Shown: positions 48,092 to 60,649 of the stretch, one piece after another
Numbering within the stretch: position 1 is the first letter of the stretch
Layout of the letters: every line of letters begins with the position of its first letter
Assembly (NCBI GenBank): GCA_945643635.1
Contig: CALZFC010000251.1
Span: 51,001-115,000 of the forward strand
DNA length: 64,000 nt
Origin: Allodiplogaster sudhausi
Lineage: Eukaryota; Nematoda; Chromadorea; Rhabditida; Diplogasteridae
Direction of reading: 5' to 3'
Made by a program: the position numbers and the translations under genes
The notes under the pieces: model-generated
Seen by the model: the letters and a program-made list of their open reading frames with translations, nothing else
What the model was told of the DNA's origin: nothing
Databases searched by the model: none

Positions 48092-48798
48092 ATGGTTCGC
48101 TTCTCCCTCCTCGTCTTGTTTGGCGCGTCTGCGCTGTTTTCGCTGGCTTCTGGCGCTCCGATTACGGCGAGGTTCAAGCTCTCTTGCACGGAAGATTCGC
48201 TCAAGAACCACACTGCCACGGTCGAGTTGTGGGACTTCCGCTGGATTCGAGGTAAGATGAGCTGTCGTAATATTTAAAAAAAAAAGTAATAGATTAAAAA
48301 AATATTATGGATAAAGTTTTTTCTCTGTAATTGCATTTTTCGAAAAGTATTACTTTTATTTTAGCAATCAACAGATAATTTAGTATATATTTGAGGAGAC
48401 AATTTTGTGACGAGCATGTTAGAACTCCTTGTGGATGACAAGACGGCGTACACGATTACAGGCGACTCGCACAACTGGTTTTTACAACCTGTAAGGTTGC
48501 TTACTGACGTCTGGCGAACATATTAGCACGAAGAAGAAAAAGTTTATCGTAGTCTGCAACAATTGTGTCATTACAGGATTGGTACTACCTGAAGATCATC
48601 CACAAGTGCCATACGGAGTGCCCGGCGAAGGAGGTGTCATACTACAAGATCGCATATGAGTTCGAATGGAGGGTGCAGAACGAGAATGGCAAAGGAGAAG
48701 CCTATCACTACACGAACCATCACGTAACAGAGATGCCCATCGATCTCTCTTTCGGTCACAGCGGCAACATGTTCCAGAAAGGCAGCTGTGAATCATAG
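48092..48798 (+). CDS. Transthyretin-like (TTL) secreted protein
   Basis: Exons 48092-48251, 48399-48490 and 48577-48798 (TAG), phases 1 and 0, 157 residues, no lesions. Signal peptide about 1-21 (LFGASALFSLASG), then ARFKLSCTED, VELWDF, LVDDKTAYTITGDSHNWF and YYLKIIHKCHTEC, the TTL pattern. The C-terminal part (EMPIDLSFGHSGN ... KGSCES) keeps the ID-L segment and a final Cys usual in the family. This is the only unbroken TTL gene outside the inverted repeat. The product is inferred to be extracellular. Confidence 0.88.
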
Positions 48799-50779
48799 GT
48801 GCCTTGGCTCCCCTGACTCCAGACCCGATCCCCCACCTCCATCTTTCTCGGTATAAATGTTTTATCTTTTGTTTTTCCTTTATTGTATTTCCGTTACAAA
48901 TGCCACGAAACCTATTTTTTCATGAGTTATGTAAATGAGTACACTAGTGGGTCATACGTGAGCACTTCAGCAAAGTAAAAATGCAAGAGAAATTTACATA
49001 CAAACAAGTCATTTCAAAAACGCTGAATGCGGGAGATTGTGGTGCGATACGGTATTATTCTCTTTTTGGTTGTTTTACTGAATGCTATTTCCATCATAAA
49101 TGCCCATAAATAGTCTTGAAGCCCCCGGCTCCCATCCTCAGAGTCCTTTCCTTCCCCCAAGCATCTTGGCCCACCTTCCTCCCTATATACTAAATCAAGA
49201 TAGAGAGAGAGAGAGAGTGAGATGAAGAGCTACATACATATGCGATCATCTATTATAATCTTAAACAAAATTATGATTTGTAAGTCTGTGATTATCTAAT
49301 ATAATGTCAAACAAAATTATCAAGATAAAGAGAGATGACGAGATAGAGAGAGCGAGAGAAAAAAAGTGCAGCACGGGATACAAGAACGTTGACATCTCTT
49401 ACCTCTACAATAGTTTCCGATTGCACGTTTTTTCCTTTTGAAAAAATGCTCGTCAAAAAATATTTTATAATTTTAGATGCAGTCAATGCAGCCATATATA
49501 TGGACACGGCAGAGCTCCTGATATTGATTATTACATGCATGGGTATTCTAACCGTAAGAAATACTTAAGAAAAAACTCGTTACAACTTCCATCTATAAAT
49601 TGCCACCATACAGCTCAATGCTACTTGGGGACTAGATAGTTGTCCGCTGGGGGTGAAAGCTGGGAAGTTGCCATAGCGGGCGCAGTCGGTAGGTCGTACT
49701 TGTATTTAGTTGCTACTTGTATTATACTTATTATTTTGATGTTAAGATAACACCAACGAATAAAGAAAAATTGGCAATGTAATAATTCGAGTCTTAAAAT
49801 TTATAAGACATATGTACCTCCACTTACAAACGTAGAGCTTCTAGCCTTTGCACAAATATTGAAGATTAAAAATTACTGACCATGTTTTCATGCGTGATGA
49901 TCTCAATCAAAAACCATTAGAAGAAGAAGGAGATATTGTAAACATGCAGTCCACTTCAGGAATTGCAACTTACTAGGTTTGTTACTCTAAGAAAATAAAA
50001 ATCTATTGTATTGATTCTTATGAATTAGACCGACTTTGGGGAAAAAATGGCAAAAGATATGTTTCTGTGAAGAAAATCGAAAGATACATGTTCATATGTA
50101 TGTTCTCGAAGTTTGACTTGAACCTCGTGCGCTCGTCTTTTCGTTGAAGATGAATCAACATAACTTTTTAAATTCACGTTTTTGAGATAATTTTTATTTC
50201 ATCATATTGGCTATTCAATTCTCTACAAAAATAAGGTCGTACTATTTTGGAACTCGGTAAATTGAATCTGCTATTTTTTGATCAAAAATTAATTCATAAT
50301 AAATAATATGACCCTGTTTACGGGCCATAAAGAGATAGAGTGCAAGTCATATTGATTTAGAGAGGAGAGAGAGAGAGGGACTGAGTGAGATAGAGAGAGA
50401 GAGTGAGGGTTGGAGATCGAGTTGCGGCAAGAGAGAAACAGGGAAATTTATCTTGTTAATTTAAAAAAAAAAAAGATCCCTTATATGGCTCGATCAATGC
50501 GATGTGAAAACGAAGAAACGAACTGGGTTTTACCGTTGATTTCCTTGGATAAAGACTCCTCACAATCTAAACTAATCCGGATTTTTTCTTTGTTCTTTTT
50601 TTTGCGGCAAAAATCAGTTAAAGGAGATCATAAGAGAAAAACTCCTACAACGATCAGCTGCTGCCCGATAACTAAAGAGTACAGTGTAAGCAAATCCATC
50701 AAATTTCAAATTACCATGTTACCACAATTACTTTTTAAAACATTTATGATTCGGGTCAGGGGGATATGAAGTTGGCCAT
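48799..50779. other. Intergenic with direct repeat and MITE relic
   Basis: Carries one copy (about 49240-49610) of a direct repeat also found at about 52100-52680, a GA tract (50346-50405), and a truncated TTAA-type element end at 50618. No gene seen. Confidence 0.55.
49240..49610 (+). repeat. Direct repeat copy 1 (pairs with about 52100-52680)
   Basis: Shared landmarks in the same order: degenerate units of GATCATCTATTATAAT/CAAACAAAATTAT, a GA tract, GTTCAGCACGGGA-like sequence, AAAAAATATTTTATA, then TATGGACACGGCAGAGCTCC and AAAAAACTCGTTAC. It is non-coding. Confidence 0.7.
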
Positions 50780-51649
50780 TCACATCACATCACAGAGGTT
50801 GAAAAGCCAGCATAGAGTAGGATCGTGCGCCTGAAATGTTTGCATTGATATTGTCACTATACTCTCTTTCTCTCTCTCCCCCTCTCTCGTTCTTTTCCAT
50901 TTTCTATCTCACCCTTTTCTCTTCCTCTCTCCCTCGCTCTCTCTTTCTCTCTCTTCCATTGTCTCTTTCTCCACTACCCCTGCACATTATCGCCATAATC
51001 ATGAGCATCTCGAAGTCCGCGCACATTCTTATTGTTAGCAGCGCGTTTATGTGCATCGAGCGAATCCTCGTCAGCGAAGCCCGGACGGAAGTTATCGCGG
51101 CCACTCACCTGAGTGCCCACGCCGCCGCCAGAAGAAAGAGTGATATTCTACAATTGGACGAATTCTCAATTATCGTAGAACCGGGAAAGTGAAGGGGAGA
51201 AAGAGAGAGATAGAGAGGGAGGAAGAGGAAAGGAAGAGAGAGTGAGAGAGTGAGAGTGAGAGAAAGAGGTAGCGAGACAGAGGATGAAGGAGATGAGGGA
51301 GAGATCTCAGTCTAATAAATGTCAGTGCCCTGTTCTTGTAGAGGTCGCCACGCGCCGGCAGGCGATAACTCGGTTTTTCACCACCCGTCTCGTCGCGCAG
51401 AATGCGAGGATGAAGCGGCTAAAGAAATATATTGAAGGATTTTTTTTTTAAATATTTTTTTTTATAATTATAAAAATTTGAAAATTCCTAATTTTAATAT
51501 TTCATAAATTTGGTATTAAGGAAAATATAGTATATTTAATATCAATTAGAAAACAGCTGGAAAACAGCTGGAGGCATGGCGAAAGCGTGGAAGTGGAGCT
51601 CCGAGATGACGATGGCGAACACGAGCAGGAGACGGAGTGAGAAGTACAT
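50780..51649 (-). CDS. P3: secreted peptide precursor of the xPGFA family
   Basis: Blocks 51649-51566 (signal peptide MYFSLRLLLVFAIVISELHF, 28 codons, same length as in P2), about 51418-51325 (PLHPRILRDETGGEKPSYRL then PARGDLYK), 51147-51025 (SGRDNFRPGFADED then SLDAHKR) and 50830-50780 (diverged last exon, DPTLCWLFNLC, TGA). The second block is conserved with P2 and P4, but I see no GT donor at its end. TATA promoter at 51831-51837. The 3' flank (CCTGACCCG ... CATAAATG) matches P1 and P2. A secreted precursor cleaved at KR is inferred. Confidence 0.6.
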
Positions 51650-51657
51650 CTCAGTCT

Positions 51658-51659
<2 letters not shown>

Positions 51660-51696
<37 letters not shown>

Positions 51697-51740
51697 GAGA
51701 AAGAGAGTGAGAGAAGGGGGAACAGAAAGGGATAGAAAGA
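51660..51740. repeat. GA/TC microsatellite at the P3 leader acceptor
   Basis: Reads as a TC run ending in an acceptor (CTACAG) immediately before the P3 start on the minus strand. Confidence 0.85.
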
Positions 51741-51830
51741 GGGAAGCAGAGAAAGAGAAGGAGCATACTGGAATGCGGGAACAGAAGCGGAGACGGAGAA
51801 GACAATGGTAATTTCACTTGTTGGGTCTTC

Positions 51831-51837
51831 TTTTATA
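51831..51837 (-). promoter_or_regulatory. P3 TATA box with conserved proximal element
   Basis: On the minus strand TATAAAA is preceded by AGTACTCCATTCTTCAGCCC (51838-51857) and followed by a leader sharing CAAGTGAAAT.ACCATTGTC with P2. Confidence 0.75.
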
Positions 51838-52099
51838 GGGCTGAAGAATGGAGTACTTTCGCAAGAGCGATGGAATCAATTGTGCGTGTATGGTAATCTT
51901 CTTAAAATTTATGAAGAAGCGACTACGAAATATATAAAAATTCAAGAGAATTATGAGAGGGCTTGTGTAAATTGAAGTAATTAGATTTCTAAATATTAAA
52001 TATGTAGATTTAAAATATTAAATAATGAGAACATTCGGCGGTATGGTAATCTTCTTACGTGATATATGAAAATACACGACAGAGAAACTTTTACTTTGC

Positions 52100-52300
52100 G
52101 AACATCTATTATTTTAAACTTTAACATGATCTATTATTATCTCAAACAAAGTTATGTTCAGAAACTATGTGATCATCTATTCTAATGTTGAACAAAATTA
52201 TTTTTCAAGTATGCAATGATCTAATATTCAAAACCATGCGACGATCTATTATAACGATAAAGAAAGTATTTGATTATCTAAATATGTCAAACAAAATGAT

Positions 52301-52357
<57 letters not shown>

Positions 52358-52680
52358 TACAGAGAGAGCGAGAGAGAAAAAGTTCAGCACGGGAAACGGC
52401 TTCTCCACTTTTCCCTAGCAATTGCACTCATTTTCCCAACAAATTTCACAAAACTAGCTAAAAGCAATACAAACTTTAATCATTAGTTCTCAAACTGGAA
52501 AAACTTTCCTTCCTTGTAAAACAATGATCCTCAAAAAATATTTTATACGTTTAGATGCATTCAATGTGGTCATAAATATGGACACGGCAGAGCTCCTGAT
52601 AATGATAATTACACGCATAGTTATTCTCATAAATATTTACAAGAAAAAAGCTCGTTACATCTTCCTCTATTAAAAAATCG
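52100..52680 (+). repeat. Direct repeat copy 2
   Basis: Longer copy of 49240-49610, with more of the degenerate roughly 40 bp units and a longer GA run (52303-52353). It ends shortly before the enoyl-CoA hydratase 3' end. Confidence 0.7.
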
Positions 52681-52801
52681 AAAATGGATAGAGAGACCAA
52701 TTACTTTAGCTCGTTCCTCTAAAAATAGCTGCCCTCTACTGGGTACCTTAACTCAATCTCTAGGTACCTTAACCCCCCCCCCCCCTCTTGAACCATCCCA
52801 T

Positions 52802-53071
52802 CTACTGGCTCTTCCACTGTGGTGCTCGCTTCTCTCCGAATGCAGTCATGCCCTCTTTGCGATCTTCGGTAGCGAAGGTGACGTGGAAGAGACGACGTTC
52901 GAAGTTGAGACCCTCTTTGAGGGACGTCTCGAGACCCTTGTTCACGGCCTCCTGCAACGAATCCCCGGTTTCTGTATAATTATATTAATGCATTATTAAT
53001 ATAGTTTTTTTGTCGAATTTACTTTACAAGAAAAGACTCAAGTTCGAAAGGAAGAAGAGAGAGAGAGAGGA

Positions 53072-53122
<51 letters not shown>

Positions 53123-53163
53123 TATGCAGAGAGAGAGCGAAATAGAGGGAGCAAAATAGAGAT

Positions 53164-53204
<41 letters not shown>

Positions 53205-54892
53205 AAGCGAGAGAGAAGGAGACTAATGCTGCGCAATCAGATATAGTAGAACCTGAAGAAACAGGTACTTAAGGAACATTGCATAAGTGGACAGCATAAC
53301 CCATTCTGATAGAAAACAAAAACCAAATAACTAATTGTAAGAGAAGCTGATGGAATGCGATGGTAAAATTTTGATTCCTGCCGCACTTCCCGGGGACATT
53401 AATGAACGAGTGAAAATGTAAAATACAGCCTACTTTTGATATCCTTGGCGGGAAATTTAAAATGACTACCTTGGCGATGGCAACGATGAGCGGCGACTGA
53501 GCAGCAATCTTCTCGGCAGTCTTGATAGCCTCGGCGACGACTTGGTCCACGGGGAACACCTTCGAGACGATGCCGACCTGGAAGAGAGGGAGAAGATGAA
53601 GAAGAGAGGGAGAGAGTGGTAGAGAGAGATAGTGGAAGAAAGAGATAAGGGAGAGAGAGAGAGAGAGAAATAGAGTAAAGCGATGAATAAATGAAATTCT
53701 AAATATATAAAGCGATAAACAAATAAAATAATAAATAAACGAAATGATTAATAAATATAAGATGATAAATAAATAAATAAATAAATAAGGAAATAAACAA
53801 ATAAAATAAAATAAAGTAAACAAAAAAACCTCCTTGGCCTCCTTGGCTCCCATCTTCTCTCCCGTCAGACACATCTCCATGGCCACGCTCTTGCCCGCCG
53901 TGCGCACCCAGCGCTGTGTGCCGCCGGCTCCTGAAAGGAAGCAAACAACTCATGTTTGAATTCGCGCCTTTTCCCTGAGAATCCAAGGAAAACGAGAAAG
54001 CATGTGATTTAGAGAAGCGATACTATAATACACTGGAAAATTCAAATAAATTGCGGTTGATTTTCGTGCTCCTGTAATTATATAAAAATTATATTATAAA
54101 ATAAAAATATTAAATTATTTTTAAAATTAACAACAGAAATCTACAATCATTATTTCAGTTATTAAATTAGCAAAACACTTTAAGATTACTGGATTTCTGC
54201 GATTTTAATCCAATTCTTCTATTTTATATAAATAGTAAGACAACTAATGAGGGATAAACCAATCTATCTTCGTCTTCAATAATCAAATAGAACATCGTGA
54301 ACAAATTATTAAATAAATAAATAATGGATATCGAGCAGAAATAATGAAATGCGCTGTGCAGATAGGAAAGAGCATCTGCTTCAAATATCTAATCGCTACC
54401 AAAAGCTATCCGCCAAGGCAAAAAAAAGGTACCATCTATTCTACGTACCAACGCTGCTTTTGGGCTTTCCCGAGGCCATACCCCACCTACATTATAAATT
54501 CTATATTTAACTCTACCCACCTTGCTTTGAAAACACCAGAACCCAAAATCCACCCAATTTTCTCAAGCAGTCGACAGTGGAGTTTATTGTGTTGTATCTA
54601 CTGCAAAATGAAGAAATGAGCTAAAGGGATAAAATATGTCTAAAAGAACAAATCCCAAATCACAATAGCAGGAAATCTTCAATACCCTGTAATTTTTTTT
54701 AATTCCATAAATTTTTTAAAGGTTGATATTAAATAAAATATAAATTAATTTAGTTTGATAATTAGATCAGCTGCTGTTGTACTCCTTCCGTACCAGGAAT
54801 GGTTCCGATGAGAATCTCGGGCTGGCCGAACTGCGCCTTCTCGCCAGCGTAGATGATGTCGCACATCATCGCGAGCTCGCATCCGCCTCCTG

Positions 54893-54923
<31 letters not shown>

Positions 54924-56584
54924 TGAAAGAGGTAGACAGAGAGAGAGAGAGAGAAAGAGAAAGAGAGAACGAGGCAGACATAAAAAGAGAGAGCGAGAGA
55001 GACAGAACCAGTAGCCCCGTCAGAGAGAGCTAGGCAAAGTGAAGAGCAAATAAAAACCCAGCCAATGAATAGTAAGTGGTATAATAGCAAAAAAGGCAAA
55101 AGGTATTCCAACAATCAGTTCTCAGATACAGTACTTCAATCCATTCACCATTCTACCGTATCTCTCATATATCTTCTTTACTACTGTATCCCATTATATA
55201 TCTCCTTTTCTACCGTATCCCACCCCATTCATATATTTCTCTAAACTCACCAAGTGCATATCCATTGACTGCAGCGATGACTGGCTTCTGAATGTCCGAG
55301 ACGCTGTTCCACTCCTCGAGGAAGCGGCCGGCGAAAGTGTCGGCGAACTTGCGATCTTGCATCTCCTTGATATCGGCACCGGCTGAAAAAATAGAAGAAA
55401 TTCTTCTCTTACCGTAACCTTTACTTTTCCAGTTAGGACCAACAAAGAGCCAGCTCCGAAATGGAGAACCTGCCCTTTTTGGGCTTTAATGAAGGACTGT
55501 CCCACTCGGTTTTTGGTGCAAATTAAGGAAATTTTTTAAACTTTAAACTTTCTTTCCGAGCCCTAACAGCCTTCTACCCATCCTGTTTTCTAGTATCCTT
55601 GACAAATAGGCGTTAATTAAGCGGACTCAGTGTATCCGTTAAGGACAACGGAAAGGAAAAAATTTTTTTCGCAGTATCCTTTTTATATCCTTATCGAGTT
55701 TATATAATTATTTTACCTTCTTATCCAAATAGATTTGCTTTTCACGAATAAACACTGTTCGCAGTTTAAACCAGCAAAGCCAAAACATTCCCTGAATTTC
55801 GGCATGGTTCGTTATAGCGGAGAGCAAGTTTCGAATGATTTGGGTCGAATAAAATCTTACGCTCATTTCGTGCTACCCTACAGAGAACAGTCAAAGAACG
55901 ACCAATTATCTCTAATTCTATGCCCACTCTCTCTCTCTCACTCTTTCTCTCTCTCACTCCTTCTATCTCTCTCCTCTTTCTACCTCTCCCTCAACATGCA
56001 TTCAGCCGCTTCTCTCTCTCCTTCTCAATAACATGCGAGCTCAAAGAACATTCAACATTCGTGCTCATTTATCGCCCAAACACTATTCGGCAACACGTTT
56101 GTTGCTGTCGGAGCGCCTAGCAATCACTGATTGTATTGGATTCAAGGTCTCTTCTCTCCCCCCCCCCCAGACAAACAGGGATAGGAACAAAGAAAGCACA
56201 ACTACAATATATCTTCTTTGTTAAATTGCGTTCTTATCCATACCCTTTCATTCCTCGCATTTTCATTATTAAAGTCGCAAATTTTATAATTAATGCTCAG
56301 GGGATAGAAATGAAAACTGGACGGATTAGGAAGAATGTCACAGTGCTGAAATACGTCTGATCATGACTGCGTTGTAACCCCCCGGGGCCCAAGGATCGGA
56401 ACAAGTTGTAACCCCCGGTTTCTATCATACAAAATGTTCATATCAAAGCTACAGTATCTTTCCCAACCAACACCGTACCATCATAAAGAATTTGTCCGAA
56501 TCCATTAAGACACCTTTTATTGTTTCCCCACTCTAACGATCCGTAATCCGTAACTCTATTTTTCTCCTCTCTCTCTCATCTCTC

Positions 56585-56634
<50 letters not shown>

Positions 56635-57292
56635 GAATACTACCGTACCCGCAAAGGCGCGCTCCGATCCGGTGAGCACGATAGCGCCGACGGTCTTGTC
56701 GTCGTCCAGCTTGCGCATAATCGTGCGCAGCTAAATTGAGAACAATTTCTATCTCTGTCTCTCATTATCTCGCTCTCTCATTCTTTCTCTCTCTCCCTAT
56801 CATTATTGCCAAAAAAAAACTAAATAAATACAGCAATTATAAATAAACTATGAATACCAGAATATATTTGGTAAATCTGTTTTATCGAGTTAAAAAAAAT
56901 AAAAAATAAAAGATTAAAAAAATTATAATGGCAAAACCGACCTCGTTCATAAGCTGATTGCAGAGCGCGTTCAGCGCCTTGGGCCGGTTCAGCGTCACGA
57001 GACCGACGTTCTTCTTAGCGCCGACCACCTCGTACTTGACCATCTCGTTGCCTGAGAGATGAAGATAATCAACGGGCTTATACCCTGAGCATGCGAAGCC
57101 AGCTAAAGTTAAAAATGTATACGACCATGCTTGAAGGAAGCCATATGAAGCTTCAACTTCAATATTTGAATATATATTTTTTTCTTCGAAAACACCGTTT
57201 TCATAAAGAATAATTTCAAATGGAGTTTGTCTTTTATCTTAACAGAAGAAAAAAATTTACACTTGAAATAGGAAGAGAGAAAGAGACAGAGG

Positions 57293-57342
<50 letters not shown>

Positions 57343-57433
57343 GAGGCAGCGAACCGGCAGAGGCCATGGCGCGACGCGTGGTCGCATTGAGTACGAGGCG
57401 CGAGGGCCCGGCCAGCTTGGCGAAGGTCAGCAT
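52802..57433 (-). CDS. ECHS1: Short-chain enoyl-CoA hydratase, mitochondrial
   Basis: Eight exons: 57433-57355, 57051-56942, 56730-56649, 55382-55251, 54889-54794, 53930-53830, 53577-53470 and 52951-52802 (TAG); total 858 bp, 285 residues (human ECHS1 290), all phases consistent. The N-terminus is basic and Ser/Ala-rich, like a mitochondrial presequence. Crotonase motifs: [18 protein letters not shown] (oxyanion hole), [16 protein letters not shown] with the first catalytic Glu, and [13 protein letters not shown] with the second. The end, [17 protein letters not shown], is typical of the family. It hydrates 2-trans-enoyl-CoA in beta-oxidation and branched amino-acid breakdown. GA/TC tracts sit in at least five of the seven introns. 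Confidence 0.97.
53055..53222. repeat. GA microsatellite in hydratase last intron
   Basis: Several GA runs interrupted by single-base changes, about 100 bp from the last exon acceptor. Confidence 0.9.
53936..54072. mobile_element. GGAGC-type short dispersed repeat in enoyl-CoA hydratase intron
   Basis: Ends in TTTTCGTGCTCCT and contains TTTGAATTCGCGCCTTTT. It starts only about five bases upstream of the exon acceptor at 53931, so it supplies most of the DNA around that 3' splice site's branch region. Confidence 0.58.
54896..54995. repeat. GA/TC microsatellite at a hydratase acceptor
   Basis: On the sense strand a TC run leads directly into the CTCCAG acceptor of exon 5, acting as its polypyrimidine tract. 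Confidence 0.9.
56560..56634. repeat. TC/GA microsatellite just after a hydratase donor
   Basis: Located about 15 bp past the exon 3 donor; GA-type on the sense strand, opposite to the TC-type runs at acceptors. Confidence 0.9.
57268..57345. repeat. GA/TC microsatellite in hydratase intron 1
   Basis: TC-type on the sense strand, starting about 10 bp after the first donor. Confidence 0.9.
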
Positions 57434-58326
57434 CACGGAGAAGATGGCTAAAATCAAGCAGTAAAGTGTAATTTTAGCACGAATACAGCAAACCACATGA
57501 TATTAAGAATATGCATTTAAGAAAATCCAGTGAAAATAAGACATAGTCGGAGAATGGGGGAAAATAGGTTCGGAAAATGGTAAATCTTCATAAGGGAGAA
57601 CAAAAAAAACTAACATCCCTTTCAAATTAAGGAAAAATAACGATAAAGCAACAGAAATAGAGACTTGATCATTCACAGTTTCGCAACAAGCTAATGACTA
57701 ATTTGGAGGAAGCCATAAAATGAAAAGATTTGCCTAACCTCCCGCCGCTTTAGTAAAAAAAAATTACCTTGAAAACAAGATTCGGTATTAGGAAACCTAA
57801 AAGTGAACCCAAATAACACAGTCACGGAAACGATGCTATTCTACCAGCCGAAGAAAGGAAAGTGCAATTGGATCTAATGTCAAACGCTAAATTACGAAAA
57901 TAAAGAAAAGTATAAATTTCCCAACGATATCAGAGAGACTTTATATATTTTCGAGCAGAAGAACCCAAACATTATCCAAATGAGCACAATCAACCGCCCA
58001 CAACGAGTGAAGGAAAGAGGAAAGGGTTATTGGTTGAATACGGAGGGGAGGGGGGAGAGAGAAACGGAGAGCGATGGAAAGGAAAGTGAGAATGCGGCAC
58101 AGCCACTGCTGCACGTAAACAGCAACTATAAACTACAAGGTATTCAACCAAACAAAACTTCCTTGGGTACTGTGACACCAACTTAATTTACAGCCCGAAC
58201 ATCCGTACATTTCTTGTAAATATTTCTGCATCTTTTCCTTTTCATTTATTACTTTTTCCTTCGCTTTCATCTTTCCTTGAATAATTCTTCCATATTACTC
58301 CTTTCCGTCATCGATATGCCCTTGTG

Positions 58327-58384
<58 letters not shown>

Positions 58385-59084
58385 CTCTGTGGCCGTGTCT
58401 TTTTTTTAAATCTCGTTCACTCTCTCTCCTTTTCTCTCTCTCTCTCTCTCTCGTCATTTTCTTTCCTTCTCGGCAGCCTCCTCATCATATCTGCAATATG
58501 CAAACGAGCACTCCGACTTTATTCATCAATCAATTAGATATCATCAGCTGCAGTTGTGTATCGTACATCCAATTTGTACAGGTTTCTCTGAGAATCGAGA
58601 GCAAACAATGATGGGGGGCAGGAGATAGTGAATATCAATAAGTGAATATTAATTATTGCTTCAGCTCTTGTGACTCTGTAATAGTCAATGATTATGATGA
58701 TGATGTCTGTTTATTAGTTGGCGAACGAGAGAGAGAGCGTGAGTGATTTAGAGAACGAGAGGGAGAGCGAGAGAGATAGACAGAGCACCGACCGACGAGA
58801 GGCAACGGAAACAAAGATTGCGAAAAGAGAGGGAGAAGGTATGAAAGAGATTGCAGAGCAAGAGAGATAGAGGATGAGAGTTGGGCCAAGCAAAGATGAA
58901 ATCCATTTTCTGATAAGAATATTATGTTTTGGTCCGAGATTTTGTTTTGTTTTCTCTCGCTTTTCCAGAAGAGATGGCTGCACTTTCAAGGCGTCAAGCA
59001 AAACCGGGTTGAGTCAAATTCGATGAAATTACTATTTATTTATTGATTGATGGTTCGGCTCAGCCGACTTTTTTCCCGGTTCTT
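57434..59084. other. Intergenic between hydratase 5' end and P4 3' end
   Basis: AT-rich DNA with TC tracts (58333-58385, 58430-58460). An acceptor-like TTTTAG lies about 17 bp upstream of the hydratase ATG, suggesting a trans-spliced or intron-bearing leader. No other gene seen. Confidence 0.55.
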
Positions 59085-59338
59085 TCACGCTTCGTTCTCG
59101 TCGAATCGCTCTCCGGAGGGCTGCTAAAAAAATTATTGATTAATTAATAATCATTAATTATTCGTCTGCTTAATTTGTTCTTTAATATTAATGTTATGAG
59201 TTAAAATGAATTGTTTTTATGCCTAGAGCACGCATGAAGAAAGGTGATATGAGATTCTTTCAAATACCTGCCCTCTTTCTCTCCTTCTCTCCATCTCTCT
59301 CTTCTTGTCTGCTCTCACTCTCACTCCATCTCTCTCCA

Positions 59339-59397
<59 letters not shown>

Positions 59398-60541
59398 CTA
59401 ACCGTTCTCTTGCGCAGCATGAATGCCGATCTCGCATCAGCAAACCCTGGCATGTACCCTCGTCCGGAGATCATGAGGCCCGAGTGTGGGATGTATCGTA
59501 TCTGGCTCGCACGTTTCAAAGTCTGCAATTTGGCGGGAAGTTTAAAATTGTTCTTTTTCTTCAAATTTACATTATTAAATTTATCTGCGAATATACAGTA
59601 GATCGTTTTCCCGGAACGGACTTTTATTCGCTTTCTCCTTCTGCTAACAATAACATGAAGCTGATTTTTGGTGAAACCACTTTAATGATTCAAAGCTTGA
59701 GCGAGAATAAAAGGAGGCGAAGCATTAGTTCTCTGTCATAAGTTTTCAAGAGAGGGAGAAAAACATGATTGCCATGCGCAGCACTTATACAACCTTTGTA
59801 TAGCTCAATTGCCCCGTCGCTTTTGTTATTTCAGAAACAATTGTTTTACACATTTTTGTTGGAAAAGCCATTACTTCCACACACATTTTTCTTCTTCAAA
59901 CACCTCCCAGAGTCACAACCTTTTCTAGCCTTCTTTGCCGTCGCATTTATGAATGTTGGCACGAAGTACATATGCTCTTTAGCCGTCTCTTTTCCCTTCC
60001 TTTCATCCCTATCTTCCTTTTTTTTCTCCCTGTCTTTGTTTCTCACTCTGGCTCCGTCCCTCTACCCTCCCTCTTTCTCTCTATCTCATTCCTTAACTCT
60101 TTCTCACCCTCTCACCGTTCTCTACATTCCTTTATATCCCTTCCCTAACCGTTGTGTATCTATCTCACCATCGTATCTTCTCTATTGCTCTCCCTCTCTC
60201 TCTTCTCTCTCTCTCTCTCCTCTCTCTTGCTATCTCTCTCCCTATCTCCATAGCTTCTTCGCTCTCCTTGTATCTCTCTCTCCTCTCTCTCTCCTTCTCT
60301 ATCCGTCTCCCTTTCTCTCTCTCTCTCTCCTTCTCTCTATCTACCTCTCTATCCGTCTCCCTTTCTCTTTCGCTCCATAGTTTCTTCTCTCTCATCCTTT
60401 CCTCTCTCTCCCTCTCTCTGTCCCTCTCTCTCTCTCTCTCTCTCTCTCTCATCCTCCCCTCTCTTCCCTCTCTCCCTTTCCCTCCATTTTCTCTCTCACT
60501 CCATCTCTCCATAGTTTCTTCTCTCCCCTTCCCTCTCTCTA

Positions 60542-60590
<49 letters not shown>

Positions 60591-60600
60591 TTCTCTCCCA

Positions 60601-60649
<49 letters not shown>

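Noticed and set aside
53269..53907. 212-codon open frame across a hydratase exon, intron and next exon
   Set aside because: It retains an intron with GT-AG borders; splicing restores the conserved hydratase sequence.
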